From: Bradyrhizobium sp. CSA207
GTDB lineage: Bacteria > Pseudomonadota > Alphaproteobacteria > Rhizobiales > Xanthobacteraceae
Reading direction: 5' to 3'
DNA length: 64,000 bases
Assembly (NCBI RefSeq): GCF_029051685.1
Contig: NZ_JAACFT010000001.1
Location: 326,678-390,677 of the forward strand
The translations under genes were made by a program, and so were the position numbers. This document shows, piece by piece, positions 26,249 to 38,718 of this stretch. The notes below the pieces were generated by a model that was not told where the DNA came from, ran no database searches, and saw only the letters and a program-made list of their open reading frames with translations. The first letter of the stretch is position 1. The number at the start of each line of letters is the position of its first letter.

Positions 26249-27649
26249 ATGCAAAGCCCCGCCGGCATTCTCAGCGACATCTGGACCTCCGTCGGAGGCG
26301 ATGCGGCCGCGCTCGAACGCGTGCGACTGACCGGCGAGGAGCCGCAGATCCCGTCCTCGTTTCGCGTTGCCGTTGCCGGACAGACGACGATTGCCGCGGC
26401 TGGCCTTGCCGCTGCTGAAATCTGGAAGATGCGCGGCGGCGAGGCACAGGACGTTAGCGTCGACATGCGGCACGCCGTGGTCGAATGCCGCTCCGAGCGT
26501 TACCTGCGCGTCGACGACAAGCCACCGCCACCGGCCTGGGACGCCATTGCCGGCGTCTACAACACCGGCGACAATCGTTTCGTCCGCTGCCACACCAATT
26601 TCAGGCATCACCGTGACGCCGTTTGCAAGGTGCTCGGCTGCGAGCCGGAGCGCGAGAAAGTGCAGGCCGCATTGATGCGATGGAAGGGCGAGGATTTTGA
26701 AACTGCGACTTACGCCGCCGGCGGCGTCGTCGCCCTGATGCGCAGCCATGACGAATGGTCCGCGCTGCCGCAGGCACGAGCGCTCGCCGAATTGCCGCTG
26801 ATCTCGATCGAGAAGATCGGCGATGCCCCGCCAAAATCCTGGCCTCACGGCGATCGCCCGCTGGCCGGCCTTCGCGTGCTCGATCTCTCCCGCGTGATCG
26901 CAGGTCCGGTCGCCGGCCGCACGCTCGCCGCCCACGGCGCGGACGTGCTTCTGGTTTCGGGGCCTGAGCTGCCCGCCATTCCCTGGCTCACCATCGATAC
27001 CGGGCGCGGCAAGCTCACCACCTTCATCGAGCTCAAGAGCGAGGCGGGGCAGGCACAATTGCGCGAACTTCTGAAGGAGGCCGATATCTTCTCACAAGGC
27101 TATCGCCCGCGCGCCCTCGCAGCCCTCGGCTTTGCGCCGGAAGATGCAGCGAAGATCAATCCCGGCATCGTCTACGTCACGCTGTCGGCCTATGGCCATG
27201 CCGGCCCCTGGGCGGATCGGCGCGGCTTCGATTCCCTTGTGCAGACCACGACCGGCTTCAATCATGCCGAGGGACAGGCTGCCGGCATCGACGGGCCGAA
27301 GGAGTTGCCGGCACAGATGCTCGACCACGCCACCGGCTATCTGATGGCGTTCGGCGCGATGATGGCCAAGGCCCGTCAGTCCCGCAAAGGCGGCAGCTGG
27401 CACGTGCGGGTGTCGCTGGCGCAGACCGGGCGTTGGCTGTGGAATCTCGGCCGGCTCGAGCATGGTTTGAACACCCCGGATCTTACGGGCGAGGCCGTAC
27501 ATGCTGCATTCATCGAGAGCATGCCATCTGGCTTCGGCACGTTGAAGGCAGTGAAGCATTCGGCGGTGCTGTCGAAAACGCCGGCACAATGGAGCCGTCC
27601 GGCAATGCCGCTCGGCACTCATCCACCTGCGTGGCCGCTGCGAACCTGA
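26249..27649 (+). CDS. Class III CoA-transferase (CaiB/BaiF family)
   Basis: 466 residues. The canonical N-terminal core of the family starts only at about residue 205: 'LAGLRVLDLSRVIAGPVAGRTLAAHGADVLLV', then 'DIFSQGYRPRALAALGF', 'VYVTLSAYGHAGPWADRRGFD', and the probable catalytic aspartate in 'QMLDHATGYLMAFG'. The first 200 residues ('VDMRHAVVECRSERYLRVDD', 'GDNRFVRCHTNFRHHRDAVC') look like the region usually found at the C-terminal end, suggesting a permuted or duplicated arrangement. Substrate unknown; it should move CoA between carboxylic acids. Start ATG 26249 follows AAGGGAGAG. Confidence 0.87.
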   Translation: MQSPAGILSDIWTSVGGDAAALERVRLTGEEPQIPSSFRVAVAGQTTIAAAGLAAAEIWKMRGGEAQDVSVDMRHAVVECRSERYLRVDDKPPPPAWDAIAGVYNTGDNRFVRCHTNFRHHRDAVCKVLGCEPEREKVQAALMRWKGEDFETATYAAGGVVALMRSHDEWSALPQARALAELPLISIEKIGDAPPKSWPHGDRPLAGLRVLDLSRVIAGPVAGRTLAAHGADVLLVSGPELPAIPWLTIDTGRGKLTTFIELKSEAGQAQLRELLKEADIFSQGYRPRALAALGFAPEDAAKINPGIVYVTLSAYGHAGPWADRRGFDSLVQTTTGFNHAEGQAAGIDGPKELPAQMLDHATGYLMAFGAMMAKARQSRKGGSWHVRVSLAQTGRWLWNLGRLEHGLNTPDLTGEAVHAAFIESMPSGFGTLKAVKHSAVLSKTPAQWSRPAMPLGTHPPAWPLRT

Positions 27650-27794
27650 CGTGGGGCTGACGTGTCGCAAAATTTTAACGCAAACCTCAAAGCGATCGGT
27701 ACTTTTTAGGTTGTTTGAAATCTGAATTCGGCACTATTAGCGCGATCGATCACGCAGTCATTTGCCGAGATCGTCGCAGACTAGACCGGGCCCC

Positions 27795-29039
27795 ATGGTA
27801 GTTGAAAAGACCAAGCGATTGCAGGTGTTTACAAAACAACGGATGATCGTATCCGTAGTTTTACTGGCACTCGCCGGCGCCGGGGCCTACGGCTTCCTCT
27901 ATGCGGGGACCAAGCAGAAGAGCCACTCCGAAATCTCCAGCCAGTCGCGCAGGAATGCGCAGAACTTCACGCCGACGCCGTCCGAATGGGCGACGCTGAC
28001 GATCGAGCCGGTCAAGGCCAAGACGTTCCGCGCTGAATATGTCACCGAAGGCAAGGTCGCGGTCGACGAGGACCGCTCGACGCCGGTGTTCTCGCCCTAT
28101 GCCGGACGCGTGACCAAGCTGCTTGCCAAGCCCGGCGAGAGCCTGAAGCAGGGTCAGCCGCTGTTCACGATCGAGGCCGCCGACACCGTGCAGGCGCAGA
28201 ACGATTTCATCACGGCGATGACCTCGCAGAACAAGGCGAAGTCGGCGGTCGATCTCGCCGACATCCAGTTCAAGCGCGCCAAGGATCTCTATGAAGGCCA
28301 CGCCATTCCGCTGAAGGATTATCAGCAGGCCGAAGCGACCCAGATCCAGGCGCAGAACGACGTGCGCTCCTCGGCGACTGCGCTGGAAGCTGCGCGAAAC
28401 AAGCTGCGCATCCTCGGATTCACCGACGAGACGATCAAGACCTTCCAGGACAAGGGCGCCATCAATCCGGAGGTCACGATCTACTCGCCGATCGCGGGCA
28501 CGGTCGTGCAGCGCAAGATCGGTCCGGGCCAGTACGTCAATTCCGGCGCCAGCGATCCGGTGTTCGTGATCGGCGATCTCTCCACGGTCTGGCTCACCGC
28601 CTTCGTACGCGAGAGCGATGCAGCTTCGGTCTGCATCGGGCAGGACATCACCGTCAACGTGATGGCGCTGCCGGGCCGTCCCCTGACCGCCAAGATCAAC
28701 TATGTCGCCACGGCGATCGACCCCAGCACCCGCCGTCTCCTCGTCCGCGCCACCATCGACAACAAGGACGGGCTGCTCAAGCCGGAGATGTTCGCCAACG
28801 TCACGATCTATTCCGCCGGCGACCGCGCCGCGCCAGCCGTGCCGAAGCAGGCGTTGATCTACGAAGCCGACCAGGTCCGCATCTGGGTCGCGCGCGAGGA
28901 CAAGTCGGTCGAGCTGCGCCAGATCAAGATTGGCCTCATCAACGGCAATCTCGTCGAGGTCACCAGCAACCTCAAGCCCGGCGAGCAGATCATCACGAAG
29001 GGCAGCCTGTTCATCGACCGTGCGGCGTCCGGTAGCTGA
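27795..29039 (+). CDS. RND efflux periplasmic adaptor (HlyD/CusB-like)
   Basis: 414 residues from ATG 27795; the frame opens 11 codons earlier. A membrane anchor lies at about 15-40 ('MIVSVVLLALAGAGAYGFLYAG'). The lipoyl half-motifs 'VFSPYAGRVTKLLAKPGESLKQGQPLFTIEA' and 'IYSPIAGTVVQRKIGPGQYVNSG' flank an alpha-hairpin rich in Ala/Gln. A beta-barrel and membrane-proximal domain follow ('GDLSTVWLTAFVRESDAASV', 'GEQIITKGSLFIDR'). It bridges the adjacent RND permease to an outer membrane channel. No metal-binding His-rich head is seen. Confidence 0.93.
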   Translation: MVVEKTKRLQVFTKQRMIVSVVLLALAGAGAYGFLYAGTKQKSHSEISSQSRRNAQNFTPTPSEWATLTIEPVKAKTFRAEYVTEGKVAVDEDRSTPVFSPYAGRVTKLLAKPGESLKQGQPLFTIEAADTVQAQNDFITAMTSQNKAKSAVDLADIQFKRAKDLYEGHAIPLKDYQQAEATQIQAQNDVRSSATALEAARNKLRILGFTDETIKTFQDKGAINPEVTIYSPIAGTVVQRKIGPGQYVNSGASDPVFVIGDLSTVWLTAFVRESDAASVCIGQDITVNVMALPGRPLTAKINYVATAIDPSTRRLLVRATIDNKDGLLKPEMFANVTIYSAGDRAAPAVPKQALIYEADQVRIWVAREDKSVELRQIKIGLINGNLVEVTSNLKPGEQIITKGSLFIDRAASGS

Positions 29040-29066
29040 TCGACGAGCAGGAAGCTGAAGACCTGA

Positions 29067-32183
<3,117 letters not shown>

Positions 32184-32242
32184 CGCCGCCTCGCAGAACA
32201 GCCGCGGCGCGATCGGGCGAGCGTCGCGAGTTCCGTCGCTGA

Positions 32243-33205
32243 TCAAAAACCGTAGAGTCGCGCCGGATTGTCGACGAGGATCTTCTTGCGCATATCCGCA
32301 TCCGGTGCCCACACCGGAAGCTGGTTGAGGAGGTTGCCGTCGTCGATCTGGTAGAGCGGCGCGACGTCGGTTGCTTTTCGGCCCGGCACTTGGCTGGAAT
32401 CCGGATGCGGCCAGTCGGTACCCCAGACGATGCGGTCAGAGTTCGCCGCGATCAGCGCCTGCGCGAATGGCACCATGTCCTGGTAATCGGGCGCGAGTTT
32501 TGACGAACGGTAGGCGCCGGAAATCTTCACATAGGCCTTGCCGGATTTGACCAGTTCGATCAGGTCCGCAAATCCCGGCTGCTCCAGCCCGAGCGATGCC
32601 TCGAGCCCACCGAAATGGTCGAACACGGCGGGCGCCGGCGCGGCCAGCACGAGCTCCTTGATCGCGGTGATCATCGGCAGCGTCGTATAAAGCTGCACGT
32701 GCCAGCCGCGTGCCTTCACGCGCTCGACGGCCGCCGTAAAGCGCGCCCGGCCCACATTGGGATCGTTGATGCCGCCGGTCGCGAGGTTGATCCGGATGCC
32801 GCGAAAACCCTCCTGATGCATCGCGTCGAGTTGGGCATCGGTCGTCTTGTCGTCAATCACGGCGACGCCGCGGGCATTTGCGCCGCGTGCCTTCATGCCG
32901 AACAAAGTGGAGGAATTGTCGGTGCCGTAAACGCTCGGTGTGACGATTGCCACGCGCTCGATATGCAGCGCCTTGTGCAGCGCGGCCATTTCCTCCGGCG
33001 AAGCCAGCTCGGGCGTATAGACGCGCCCCGCGAAGAACGGAAACTTCTCCGGATCGCCGTGGATGTGGGTGTGGCAGTCGCAGGCATGGGGCGGTACGTC
33101 GAAATTGACCGGCGTCGCCGGCTGCGACGGCTTGGCGTGCGCTTTGTCGGTCATGGCTACTCCGGCGGCAAGGGAGGCAAGCAGGACGCTGCGTCGGTTG
33201 AGCAT
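32243..33205 (-). CDS. Exported amidohydrolase (TIM-barrel, PDC-lactonase-like)
   Basis: 320 residues from ATG 33205, preceded by GGGAGAG; the frame is open 12 codons more. A signal peptide with a twin arginine ('MLNRRSVLLASLAAGVAM') is followed by 'ACDCHTHIHGDPEKFPF' with the metal-binding HxH. Later blocks are 'RGIRINLATGG', 'FDHFGG' and 'WGTDWPHPD', the pattern of amidohydrolase_2 proteins such as 2-pyrone-4,6-dicarboxylate lactonase. The exact substrate is unknown. The export signal is unusual for a lactonase of lignin breakdown and suggests a periplasmic substrate. Confidence 0.88.
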   Translation of the reverse strand: MLNRRSVLLASLAAGVAMTDKAHAKPSQPATPVNFDVPPHACDCHTHIHGDPEKFPFFAGRVYTPELASPEEMAALHKALHIERVAIVTPSVYGTDNSSTLFGMKARGANARGVAVIDDKTTDAQLDAMHQEGFRGIRINLATGGINDPNVGRARFTAAVERVKARGWHVQLYTTLPMITAIKELVLAAPAPAVFDHFGGLEASLGLEQPGFADLIELVKSGKAYVKISGAYRSSKLAPDYQDMVPFAQALIAANSDRIVWGTDWPHPDSSQVPGRKATDVAPLYQIDDGNLLNQLPVWAPDADMRKKILVDNPARLYGF

Positions 33206-33273
33206 GGTTTTCTCTCCCGCTTTTATCATTGGCGAATGCATAGCATATTTCGCCGGGAGAGCAGATGGGCCTC

Positions 33274-33624
33274 TTACGCAACGCGGCGGCGCTTTGACAT
33301 CCGTCCGCTTGTCGCGCGTTGGGCCGACAATGTCAGGCCTAACGCTCCGACAATACGCATGACCGTGCCGAACTCGGGATTTCCGGTCTCTCCGAGTGCC
33401 TTGTACAGGCTTTCGCGGTTCAAGCCGGCTTTCTTCGCGATCGTGCTCATGCCGCGCGCACGCGCGACGAGGCCAAGCGCGTCACGCACGAAATCGGCAT
33501 CGCCAGTCTCCAATGCGGCCGCGATATAGGCCGCCTGACGCTCTTCGGTGTTGAGATAGTCGGCGGCGTCGAAGCGTGTCGTCCTGGATGCCGTTTTGAC
33601 CGTCGTTTTCGCTGCTTTTGGCAT
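33274..33624 (-). CDS. Antitoxin, HTH-type (HigA-like addiction module)
   Basis: 116 residues from ATG 33624. The C-terminal two thirds match the addiction-module antidote family: 'AAALETGDADFVRDALGLVARARGMSTIAKKAGLNRESLYKAL' includes a helix-turn-helix, and 'NPEFGTVMRIVGALGLTLS' closes the domain. The N-terminus is Lys/Thr-rich. Its ATG overlaps the toxin stop codon by one base. It should bind its toxin and repress the shared promoter. A longer frame upstream is the shadow of the toxin gene. Confidence 0.88.
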   Translation of the reverse strand: MPKAAKTTVKTASRTTRFDAADYLNTEERQAAYIAAALETGDADFVRDALGLVARARGMSTIAKKAGLNRESLYKALGETGNPEFGTVMRIVGALGLTLSAQRATSGRMSKRRRVA

Positions 33625-33914
33625 CACAATGTCTCCGCTAGTTGCTGGGCTAGCTTGATGTCTTGTCGCTGCGTTCGCTTGTCCCCGCCATACAGCAGGA
33701 TCACGATCTGCGTTCCGCGCTGCACATAGTAGATCCGATAGCCCGGTCCGTAGTCGATGCGCATTTCCCGGACGTTGCGGCCCACGCTCTTGCTGTCGCC
33801 GGGATTGCCCATCTCCATGCGGCGAATGCGGGCAGTGATCCGGGCAACCTCGCTGGCGTCTTTGAGGCGGTTCAGCCACTCCGAAAAATGTTCGGTTTGC
33901 CTCACCTCGATCAT
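33624..33914 (-). CDS. Toxin, RelE/ParE superfamily (HigB-like)
   Basis: 96 residues from ATG 33914 ('MIEVRQTEHFSEWLNRLKD'); the frame is open 12 codons upstream. The family fold signs are 'ARITARIRRMEMGNPGDSKSVGRNVREMRIDYGPGYRIYYVQRG' and 'VILLYGGDKRTQRQDI'. This is the 'addiction module killer protein' branch, an mRNA interferase-like family. The toxin gene comes first and the antitoxin second, the order typical of higBA. Both appear intact. Confidence 0.9.
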   Translation of the reverse strand: MIEVRQTEHFSEWLNRLKDASEVARITARIRRMEMGNPGDSKSVGRNVREMRIDYGPGYRIYYVQRGTQIVILLYGGDKRTQRQDIKLAQQLAETL

Positions 33915-34004
33915 GAGGCCCACTGTAGTCCATGGGCTACAAAATGTCAAGAGTGGCGCGCCGGACGGTGGGCGGTGCAGGGAGGCTGAAGGCGTTGCGG
34001 ACGG

Positions 34005-35447
34005 CTACTGCCCCGAGGGCGTGCGCAATCCGTGCCAGGCGTCGCGGACCTGCTGGTAGTGCACCTCGGGTAGGTAGTCCGGCGTGTTCAGGCTCAGCGT
34101 CTTGACGTCGAGATGGCCGACGGCGCTCAGCAGCGTGTAGGACGCGATGACGCGGTCGCGCAGCGCGCCGATCAGGCGGGCCCTGGCCTGGATCAGGTCG
34201 GCCTGCGAGTTCAAGACGTCGACCGTCGTGCGCTGTCCGCCGGCTGCTTCGCGCTGCACGCCTTGCAATGCCACGGTCGCCGCCTTCACCTCGGACTCCG
34301 AGGCCGAGACGGCGATCTTGGCCCCCTCATTGGTGACCCAGGCGCTGGTTGCGGCCGTGCGCGCCTGGTTGCGCACCTGATCGAGCACGAGCCGGCTCTG
34401 CGCCGTGATTTCCTTGGCCTGCCGGGTCTGCGAGGCGGCCTGGCCGCCGTCATAGATCGGTGCGGTGACGTTGGCGATGATCGAGGCCTGGTCTTCTGCG
34501 AAGGTGCCGAGCGTTGGATCGTTGTTACGGCTGCGGCTGGCGCTGCCTTGAATGCTCGCGCTCGGCAGCAGCGTGCCTTCTGCCACGCGGATGGTGGTGG
34601 AGGCGACATCAACGTCGAAGCCGGCTGCCATCACCGCCGGATGCTCGCGGATCGCCATCGTCATCGCGTCCTCGCGGCTCCTTGGCAGATAGCGATCGAC
34701 GACCTCGGCGGGCCGAAGCTGCGACGGTGCATTTCCGACCACTTGGGCGTACGTCGCCTGGCTCACCGCCAGCGCGACTTCGGCGGCATTGAGATCGGCG
34801 AGTCCGCGGTTGAGCCGAGCCTCGGCCTGTGCGCTGTCGGTCGGCGTGACATCGCCGGCGTTGAGGCGGCGCTGCGTGACGGCGAGCGTCTCGCGCAGGA
34901 ACGCGACGTTGGAGCGCTGGGCCTCGACCAGCGACTGGTTGGCCAGCACGTTGGTGTAGGCGGTCACCGCGTCCAGCAGCACGCCCTGACCGACATTGCG
35001 CAGCGCCTCGCGGCCCGACTGCACCTGGAGCTCCGCCATCCGCACGCTGTTGGCGGTGCGGAAGCCGTTGAACAGGGTCTGCGTCACGGTGACGCCGATG
35101 ACCCATGGCTTCAGGTTCGCGGTCTGGATGGTGTTGTCGGGCAGCAAATTGCGCACCGATTGCAAGCCGGCGCTGAGGCTCGCCACGATCTGCGGGCGGT
35201 AGCCGGCGAGCGCCTGCGGCACGTTCTCGTCGGTGGCGCGCTGCCGCGCGCGCTCGGCATTGAGCTGCGGATTTGTCTGGTAGGCTTTTGCCAGCGCTTC
35301 CGGCAGGGCTTCAGCCTTTGCTGCGGCTGTCACAGCGCAGGAAAGGGCCAGTGCGGTCCATGTCGCCAGGACAGGAGCCACGCCTGATCGATGCCGCATC
35401 ATCACGCGACCAGCTTTGGCGGCACGCCCAATCATGTAATCCCGCAA
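34005..35447 (-). CDS. TolC family outer membrane efflux protein
   Basis: 480 residues with a signal peptide ('VLATWTALALSCAVTAAAKA', about 25-45) after a short positively charged N-terminus. Two outer membrane factor repeats are seen: 'LPEALAKAYQTNPQLNAERARQRA' with 'TLFNGFRTANSVRMAELQVQ', and 'DRYLPRSREDAMTMAIREHP' with 'PIYDGGQAASQTRQAKEI'. It forms the trimeric outer membrane tunnel of type I secretion or RND systems. It is not in an operon with a pump here; it may serve several. It is separated from the RND genes by the amidohydrolase and the toxin-antitoxin pair. Confidence 0.94.
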   Translation of the reverse strand: MRDYMIGRAAKAGRVMMRHRSGVAPVLATWTALALSCAVTAAAKAEALPEALAKAYQTNPQLNAERARQRATDENVPQALAGYRPQIVASLSAGLQSVRNLLPDNTIQTANLKPWVIGVTVTQTLFNGFRTANSVRMAELQVQSGREALRNVGQGVLLDAVTAYTNVLANQSLVEAQRSNVAFLRETLAVTQRRLNAGDVTPTDSAQAEARLNRGLADLNAAEVALAVSQATYAQVVGNAPSQLRPAEVVDRYLPRSREDAMTMAIREHPAVMAAGFDVDVASTTIRVAEGTLLPSASIQGSASRSRNNDPTLGTFAEDQASIIANVTAPIYDGGQAASQTRQAKEITAQSRLVLDQVRNQARTAATSAWVTNEGAKIAVSASESEVKAATVALQGVQREAAGGQRTTVDVLNSQADLIQARARLIGALRDRVIASYTLLSAVGHLDVKTLSLNTPDYLPEVHYQQVRDAWHGLRTPSGQ

Positions 35448-35652
35448 ACTTTCGGCTGTCCGCCCCCGCCGACGGTCGCTCTCTTACCTGTTTAACCAGC
35501 GCCGGTCCCGCAGGCAAACTGCCGCGGGCAAAACCCCCATGTATTCCGTGCTTGTTGCAGCTTCGTCACAGGGATCGTGCGGGTCAGCGACGGAGCCTTA
35601 CAGCAGCCTGACGGGTGCTTGTCTTGCCAGTGCTTGTTTGCCGGTGCTCGCC

Positions 35653-36432
35653 TTAGCGGTTCTTGTTCACCGGCTTGCGCTTCTCGATGAACGCCGCCAT
35701 TCCCTCGGAGCGGTCTTCCAGCGCGAAGGTCGAATGGAACAGGTTGCGCTCGACGCTCATACCCTCGGCGAGCGTGGTCTCGAAGGCGCGGTTGACGGCT
35801 TCCTTGGCCATCGCGACTGCGGGCCGCGACATCGCGGCGATCTTCTCGGCCGCCGCCATCACCTCGTCCATCAGCTTGTCGGCGGGCACGATGCGGCTGA
35901 CGAGACCGCTTCGCTCGGCTTCGGCCGCATCCATCGTGCGGCCGGTGAGGCAGAGGTCCATCGCCTTGGACTTGCCGATCGCGCGCGTCAGGCGCTGGGT
36001 GCCGCCGATGCCCGGAATGGTGCCCAGCGTGATTTCGGGTTGGCCGAATTTGGCGGTTTCTGCGGCGATGATGAAATCGCACATCATCGCGAGCTCGCAG
36101 CCGCCGCCGAGCGCATAGCCCGCGACCGCGGCGATCGTCGGCTTGCGGCAGCGCGCGATGCGATCGCCGCCGATCGCGGCAAAATCCTCGGAGAACATGT
36201 CGATGAAGCTCTTCGGCTGCATCTCCTTGATGTCGGCGCCGGCGGCAAAGGCCTTCTCGCTGCCGGTCACGACGATGCAGCCGATGGCGTCATCGGCCTC
36301 CAGGTCGTCGACGGCGGCGGCGATCTCGCGGAAGACGCCGAAGGAGAGCGCATTGAGCATCTTCGGCCGGTTCAGCTTGATGATGCCGACCGCGCCTTTG
36401 CTTTCGACGATGATGTGTTCGAACGTGCTCAT
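35653..36432 (-). CDS. Enoyl-CoA hydratase
   Basis: 259 residues from ATG 36432 ('[23 protein letters not shown]'); five more codons are open. Crotonase fold with the oxyanion-hole blocks '[11 protein letters not shown]' (about 62-72) and '[18 protein letters not shown]' (about 103-120). The catalytic glutamates sit in '[18 protein letters not shown]'. It hydrates 2-enoyl-CoA in fatty acid oxidation. It is probably the main short-chain enzyme (FadB1/PaaF-like), but the chain length is not readable. Monocistronic. Confidence 0.94.
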   Translation of the reverse strand: MSTFEHIIVESKGAVGIIKLNRPKMLNALSFGVFREIAAAVDDLEADDAIGCIVVTGSEKAFAAGADIKEMQPKSFIDMFSEDFAAIGGDRIARCRKPTIAAVAGYALGGGCELAMMCDFIIAAETAKFGQPEITLGTIPGIGGTQRLTRAIGKSKAMDLCLTGRTMDAAEAERSGLVSRIVPADKLMDEVMAAAEKIAAMSRPAVAMAKEAVNRAFETTLAEGMSVERNLFHSTFALEDRSEGMAAFIEKRKPVNKNR

Positions 36433-36546
36433 GCTCCACCCACGCATTTGAATGAGCGGGCAATGTGCCCGCTGGCGCGGTGAGCTTCAAGAGGGCCAAA
36501 CGCCCCGCAGGGACGCGCGTGCCGCGCGCCCTTACGGAACCGGCCG

Positions 36547-37242
36547 TCAGGCCATGAACATGCGCGCGGCGGAAGCCAGCGTCAGCAGCGTGCCGACGCC
36601 GATGAAGATCTTGCCGATCAGCGAGCTCTGGTCCCAGGCCGAATTCTGCTGGCTGCTCGCCATCACCGGCGCCGGGCGCGGTTGTGCATCGGTCGCGGCA
36701 ATAACCGCCTTCTGCGCAGGCGGGTTGTCCTGTTGCAGGGCGCGGTCGAGGTCGTTGAGCTGGTCGGGTGGCACCACCTGCTTCTCGGCGCCCGAGGTGG
36801 CGGTATCATCGGCCGCTGCCTGCACATTGTCGTTGGCGCGGCCTGTCATCGCGGAGGCCGCCGCCGCGGGCGGCGTATCGCCGGCCGCGAGCTGTGCATT
36901 GGCGTCGGCGACTGCGGGCGGCATCTGGCTGGAGGCGGAGGCCGGCACGTCGCTGGCGGCCTTTGCATCGTCAACCTTGGCGTCGTCGGCCTTTGCCGCC
37001 TCTTTCTTGTCGGCGCTGTCGCCTGAGGATTTCTGCGCCGTCTTGCTATCGGTGCGACGGTGAGAATCCTGATGAGAATCTCGGCGCCGCTGCTTGCCGG
37101 ATTTGACCTCATCGGCCTGCTTGCTCGCGCCGTCCGCCTTGGAGCTTGCGGCGGAGCTTGGCGCCGCTTGCGCCGCGCCCCCGAACAGCACGAATACCGC
37201 GGCCAAAAGAAGCAATGCCGCACGCCTGCTGGCTTTCAACAT
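36547..37242 (-). CDS. Exported Ala-rich protein with C-terminal membrane helix, unknown function
   Basis: 231 residues from ATG 37242; an upstream open stretch of 18 codons is not accepted because the signal peptide starts here ('RRAALLLLAAVFVLFGGAAQA'). The middle is rich in Ala, Asp, Lys and Ser with low complexity ('DSADKKEAAKADDAKVDDAKAA'). A single hydrophobic stretch ends the protein ('GKIFIGVGTLLTLASAARMFMA'). No domain recognised. It could span the periplasm as a flexible linker. Coding is supported by the signal peptide and clear start. Confidence 0.7.
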   Translation of the reverse strand: MLKASRRAALLLLAAVFVLFGGAAQAAPSSAASSKADGASKQADEVKSGKQRRRDSHQDSHRRTDSKTAQKSSGDSADKKEAAKADDAKVDDAKAASDVPASASSQMPPAVADANAQLAAGDTPPAAAASAMTGRANDNVQAAADDTATSGAEKQVVPPDQLNDLDRALQQDNPPAQKAVIAATDAQPRPAPVMASSQQNSAWDQSSLIGKIFIGVGTLLTLASAARMFMA

Positions 37243-37529
37243 GTTGAGGGTCTCCCCGATTGCGCCATCCCGAACCGAACAGAGACCCCGGCGCATGACG
37301 ACAGCGGGGCAAAAAAAGGGAATCTTCGGGCTAGACCGGGCGAAAGCGGGGCAAATCAGGGCAGCGCCCCAGCCACCCGGATGCGAGTCGAACCGATCGG
37401 TGTTATGAGCCTCCCGGCCTTTAGGCCGGATCGGAGCCTTTGGGCTGCGTCCTGATCACAACTTCGTGATCTCTGGGGTGCCGGCGTAACAAATTGAAAG
37501 AGCGGCCGAATTGCCGTGTAGGAGCGCGC

Positions 37530-38075
37530 GTGCGCGGACGTGAGGACGAGTGGACCGGCCTGATGCGGTCGGCCATGGCAGGGGATGATGCGGCGTATCA
37601 TCGTCTGTTGAGGGCGGTCACGCCGGTGCTGCGCGCTGCCGCAAGGCGCGGCCTGGCGCGGGCCGGGCAGCCTCCAGACCAGGCCGAGGATATCGTGCAG
37701 GAGATTTTGTTGGCGGTGCATCTGAAGCGGCACACCTGGGACAGCGAAGCCCCCTTCGCGCCCTGGCTGTTCGCGATCGCGCGCAACAAGCTGATCGATG
37801 CGCTGCGGCGGCGGGGCCGGCGGATCTTCGTCAACATCGACGACTTCGCCGAAACGCTGCCGGGTGAGGCACCGCAGGAGACGGCCTCCGCAGGCGAGGT
37901 CGCGGCGCAGCTCGATACCTTGCCGCAGCGCCAGCGCGACGTGTTGCAGTCGATCGCGGTCGAGAGCGCCTCGATCAAGGATACGGCGGCAAAATTTTCG
38001 ATGAGCGAAGGTGCGGTGCGGGTCGCGCTGCATCGCGGACTTTCGGCCCTCACCGCCAAACTGCGGGACCACTAG
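37530..38075 (+). CDS. ECF sigma factor (NrsF-associated group)
   Basis: 181 residues from GTG 37530, chosen because GTAGGAGC lies just upstream; a TTG at 37494 in frame is less likely. Region 2: 'QAEDIVQEILLAVHLKRHTWD' and 'FAPWLFAIARNKLIDALRRRGRR'. Region 4: 'LPQRQRDVLQSIAVESASIKDTAAKFSMSEGAVRVALHRGLSAL'. The next gene, five bases on, is a DUF1109 anti-sigma factor. This pairing is known from Caulobacter SigF/NrsF, linked to oxidative and metal stress; the signal here is inferred only. Confidence 0.92.
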   Translation: MRGREDEWTGLMRSAMAGDDAAYHRLLRAVTPVLRAAARRGLARAGQPPDQAEDIVQEILLAVHLKRHTWDSEAPFAPWLFAIARNKLIDALRRRGRRIFVNIDDFAETLPGEAPQETASAGEVAAQLDTLPQRQRDVLQSIAVESASIKDTAAKFSMSEGAVRVALHRGLSALTAKLRDH

Positions 38076-38079
38076 TAGG

Positions 38080-38718
38080 ATGGATACCGACCAACTCATT
38101 CGCACGCTTGCGGCCGACAATGCCCACCGCGCCCCGCGCGTCGGTGCGATGCTGACCATGGCGCTGCTGGTGGCCGCACCCTTGTCGATCCTGATCTTCG
38201 CCACCTTCCTCGGCGTGCGTCACGACCTGATGAGCGCGATGCGCAATCCGTTCTTCGACATGAAGTTCGCGGTGACGCTGTCGCTCGCGATCCCGGCCAT
38301 CATCGTCAGCTTGCATCTGTCGCGGCCCGAGGCTCTTTTGCGCGGCTGGGGCTGGTTGCTGCTGCTTCCCGTCGGCTTGCTGGCGGTGGCGATCGGTGGC
38401 GAGATGATGATGGCGCCGGCGATGCCGATGACGATGCGATTGGTCGGCAAGAACTCCAGGGTGTGCCTGTCTGCAATCCCGGCGATGTCGCTGCCGCTGC
38501 TTGCGGGCGCGCTGTTCGGACTGCGACACGGCGCGCCGTCGCGCCCTGCGCTCGCAGGCGCCCTTGCCGGCCTGGTGTCGGCCGGGCTCGCCGCGACGCT
38601 CTACGCCTCGCACTGCACCGACGATTCCCCGTTGTTCGTCGCGACCTGGTACACACTCGCGACCGCGCTGGTGACCGCGATCGGTGCGCTGGTGGGATCG
38701 AAAGTGCTGCGCTACTGA
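38080..38718 (+). CDS. NrsF-like (DUF1109) membrane anti-sigma factor
   Basis: 212 residues from ATG 38080, preceded by the sigma stop and a TAGTAGGA site. Six hydrophobic segments: about 25-47, 65-82, 90-108, 128-145, 155-175 and 185-207. The start 'MDTDQLIRTLAADNAHRAPRVG' is typical of DUF1109 proteins. Cys residues occur at about 127 ('SRVCLSAIPAMSLPLL') and 187 ('ASHCTDDSPLF'); in NrsF such cysteines are needed for sensing. It should hold the ECF sigma at the membrane. Its 3' end overlaps the opposing DUF2336 gene by seven bases. Confidence 0.9.
   Translation: MDTDQLIRTLAADNAHRAPRVGAMLTMALLVAAPLSILIFATFLGVRHDLMSAMRNPFFDMKFAVTLSLAIPAIIVSLHLSRPEALLRGWGWLLLLPVGLLAVAIGGEMMMAPAMPMTMRLVGKNSRVCLSAIPAMSLPLLAGALFGLRHGAPSRPALAGALAGLVSAGLAATLYASHCTDDSPLFVATWYTLATALVTAIGALVGSKVLRY

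Noticed and set aside
26216..27058. Upstream extension of the small membrane protein gene
   Set aside because: This part is antisense to the CoA-transferase; only the last 102 codons look like a real hydrophobic protein with its own start.
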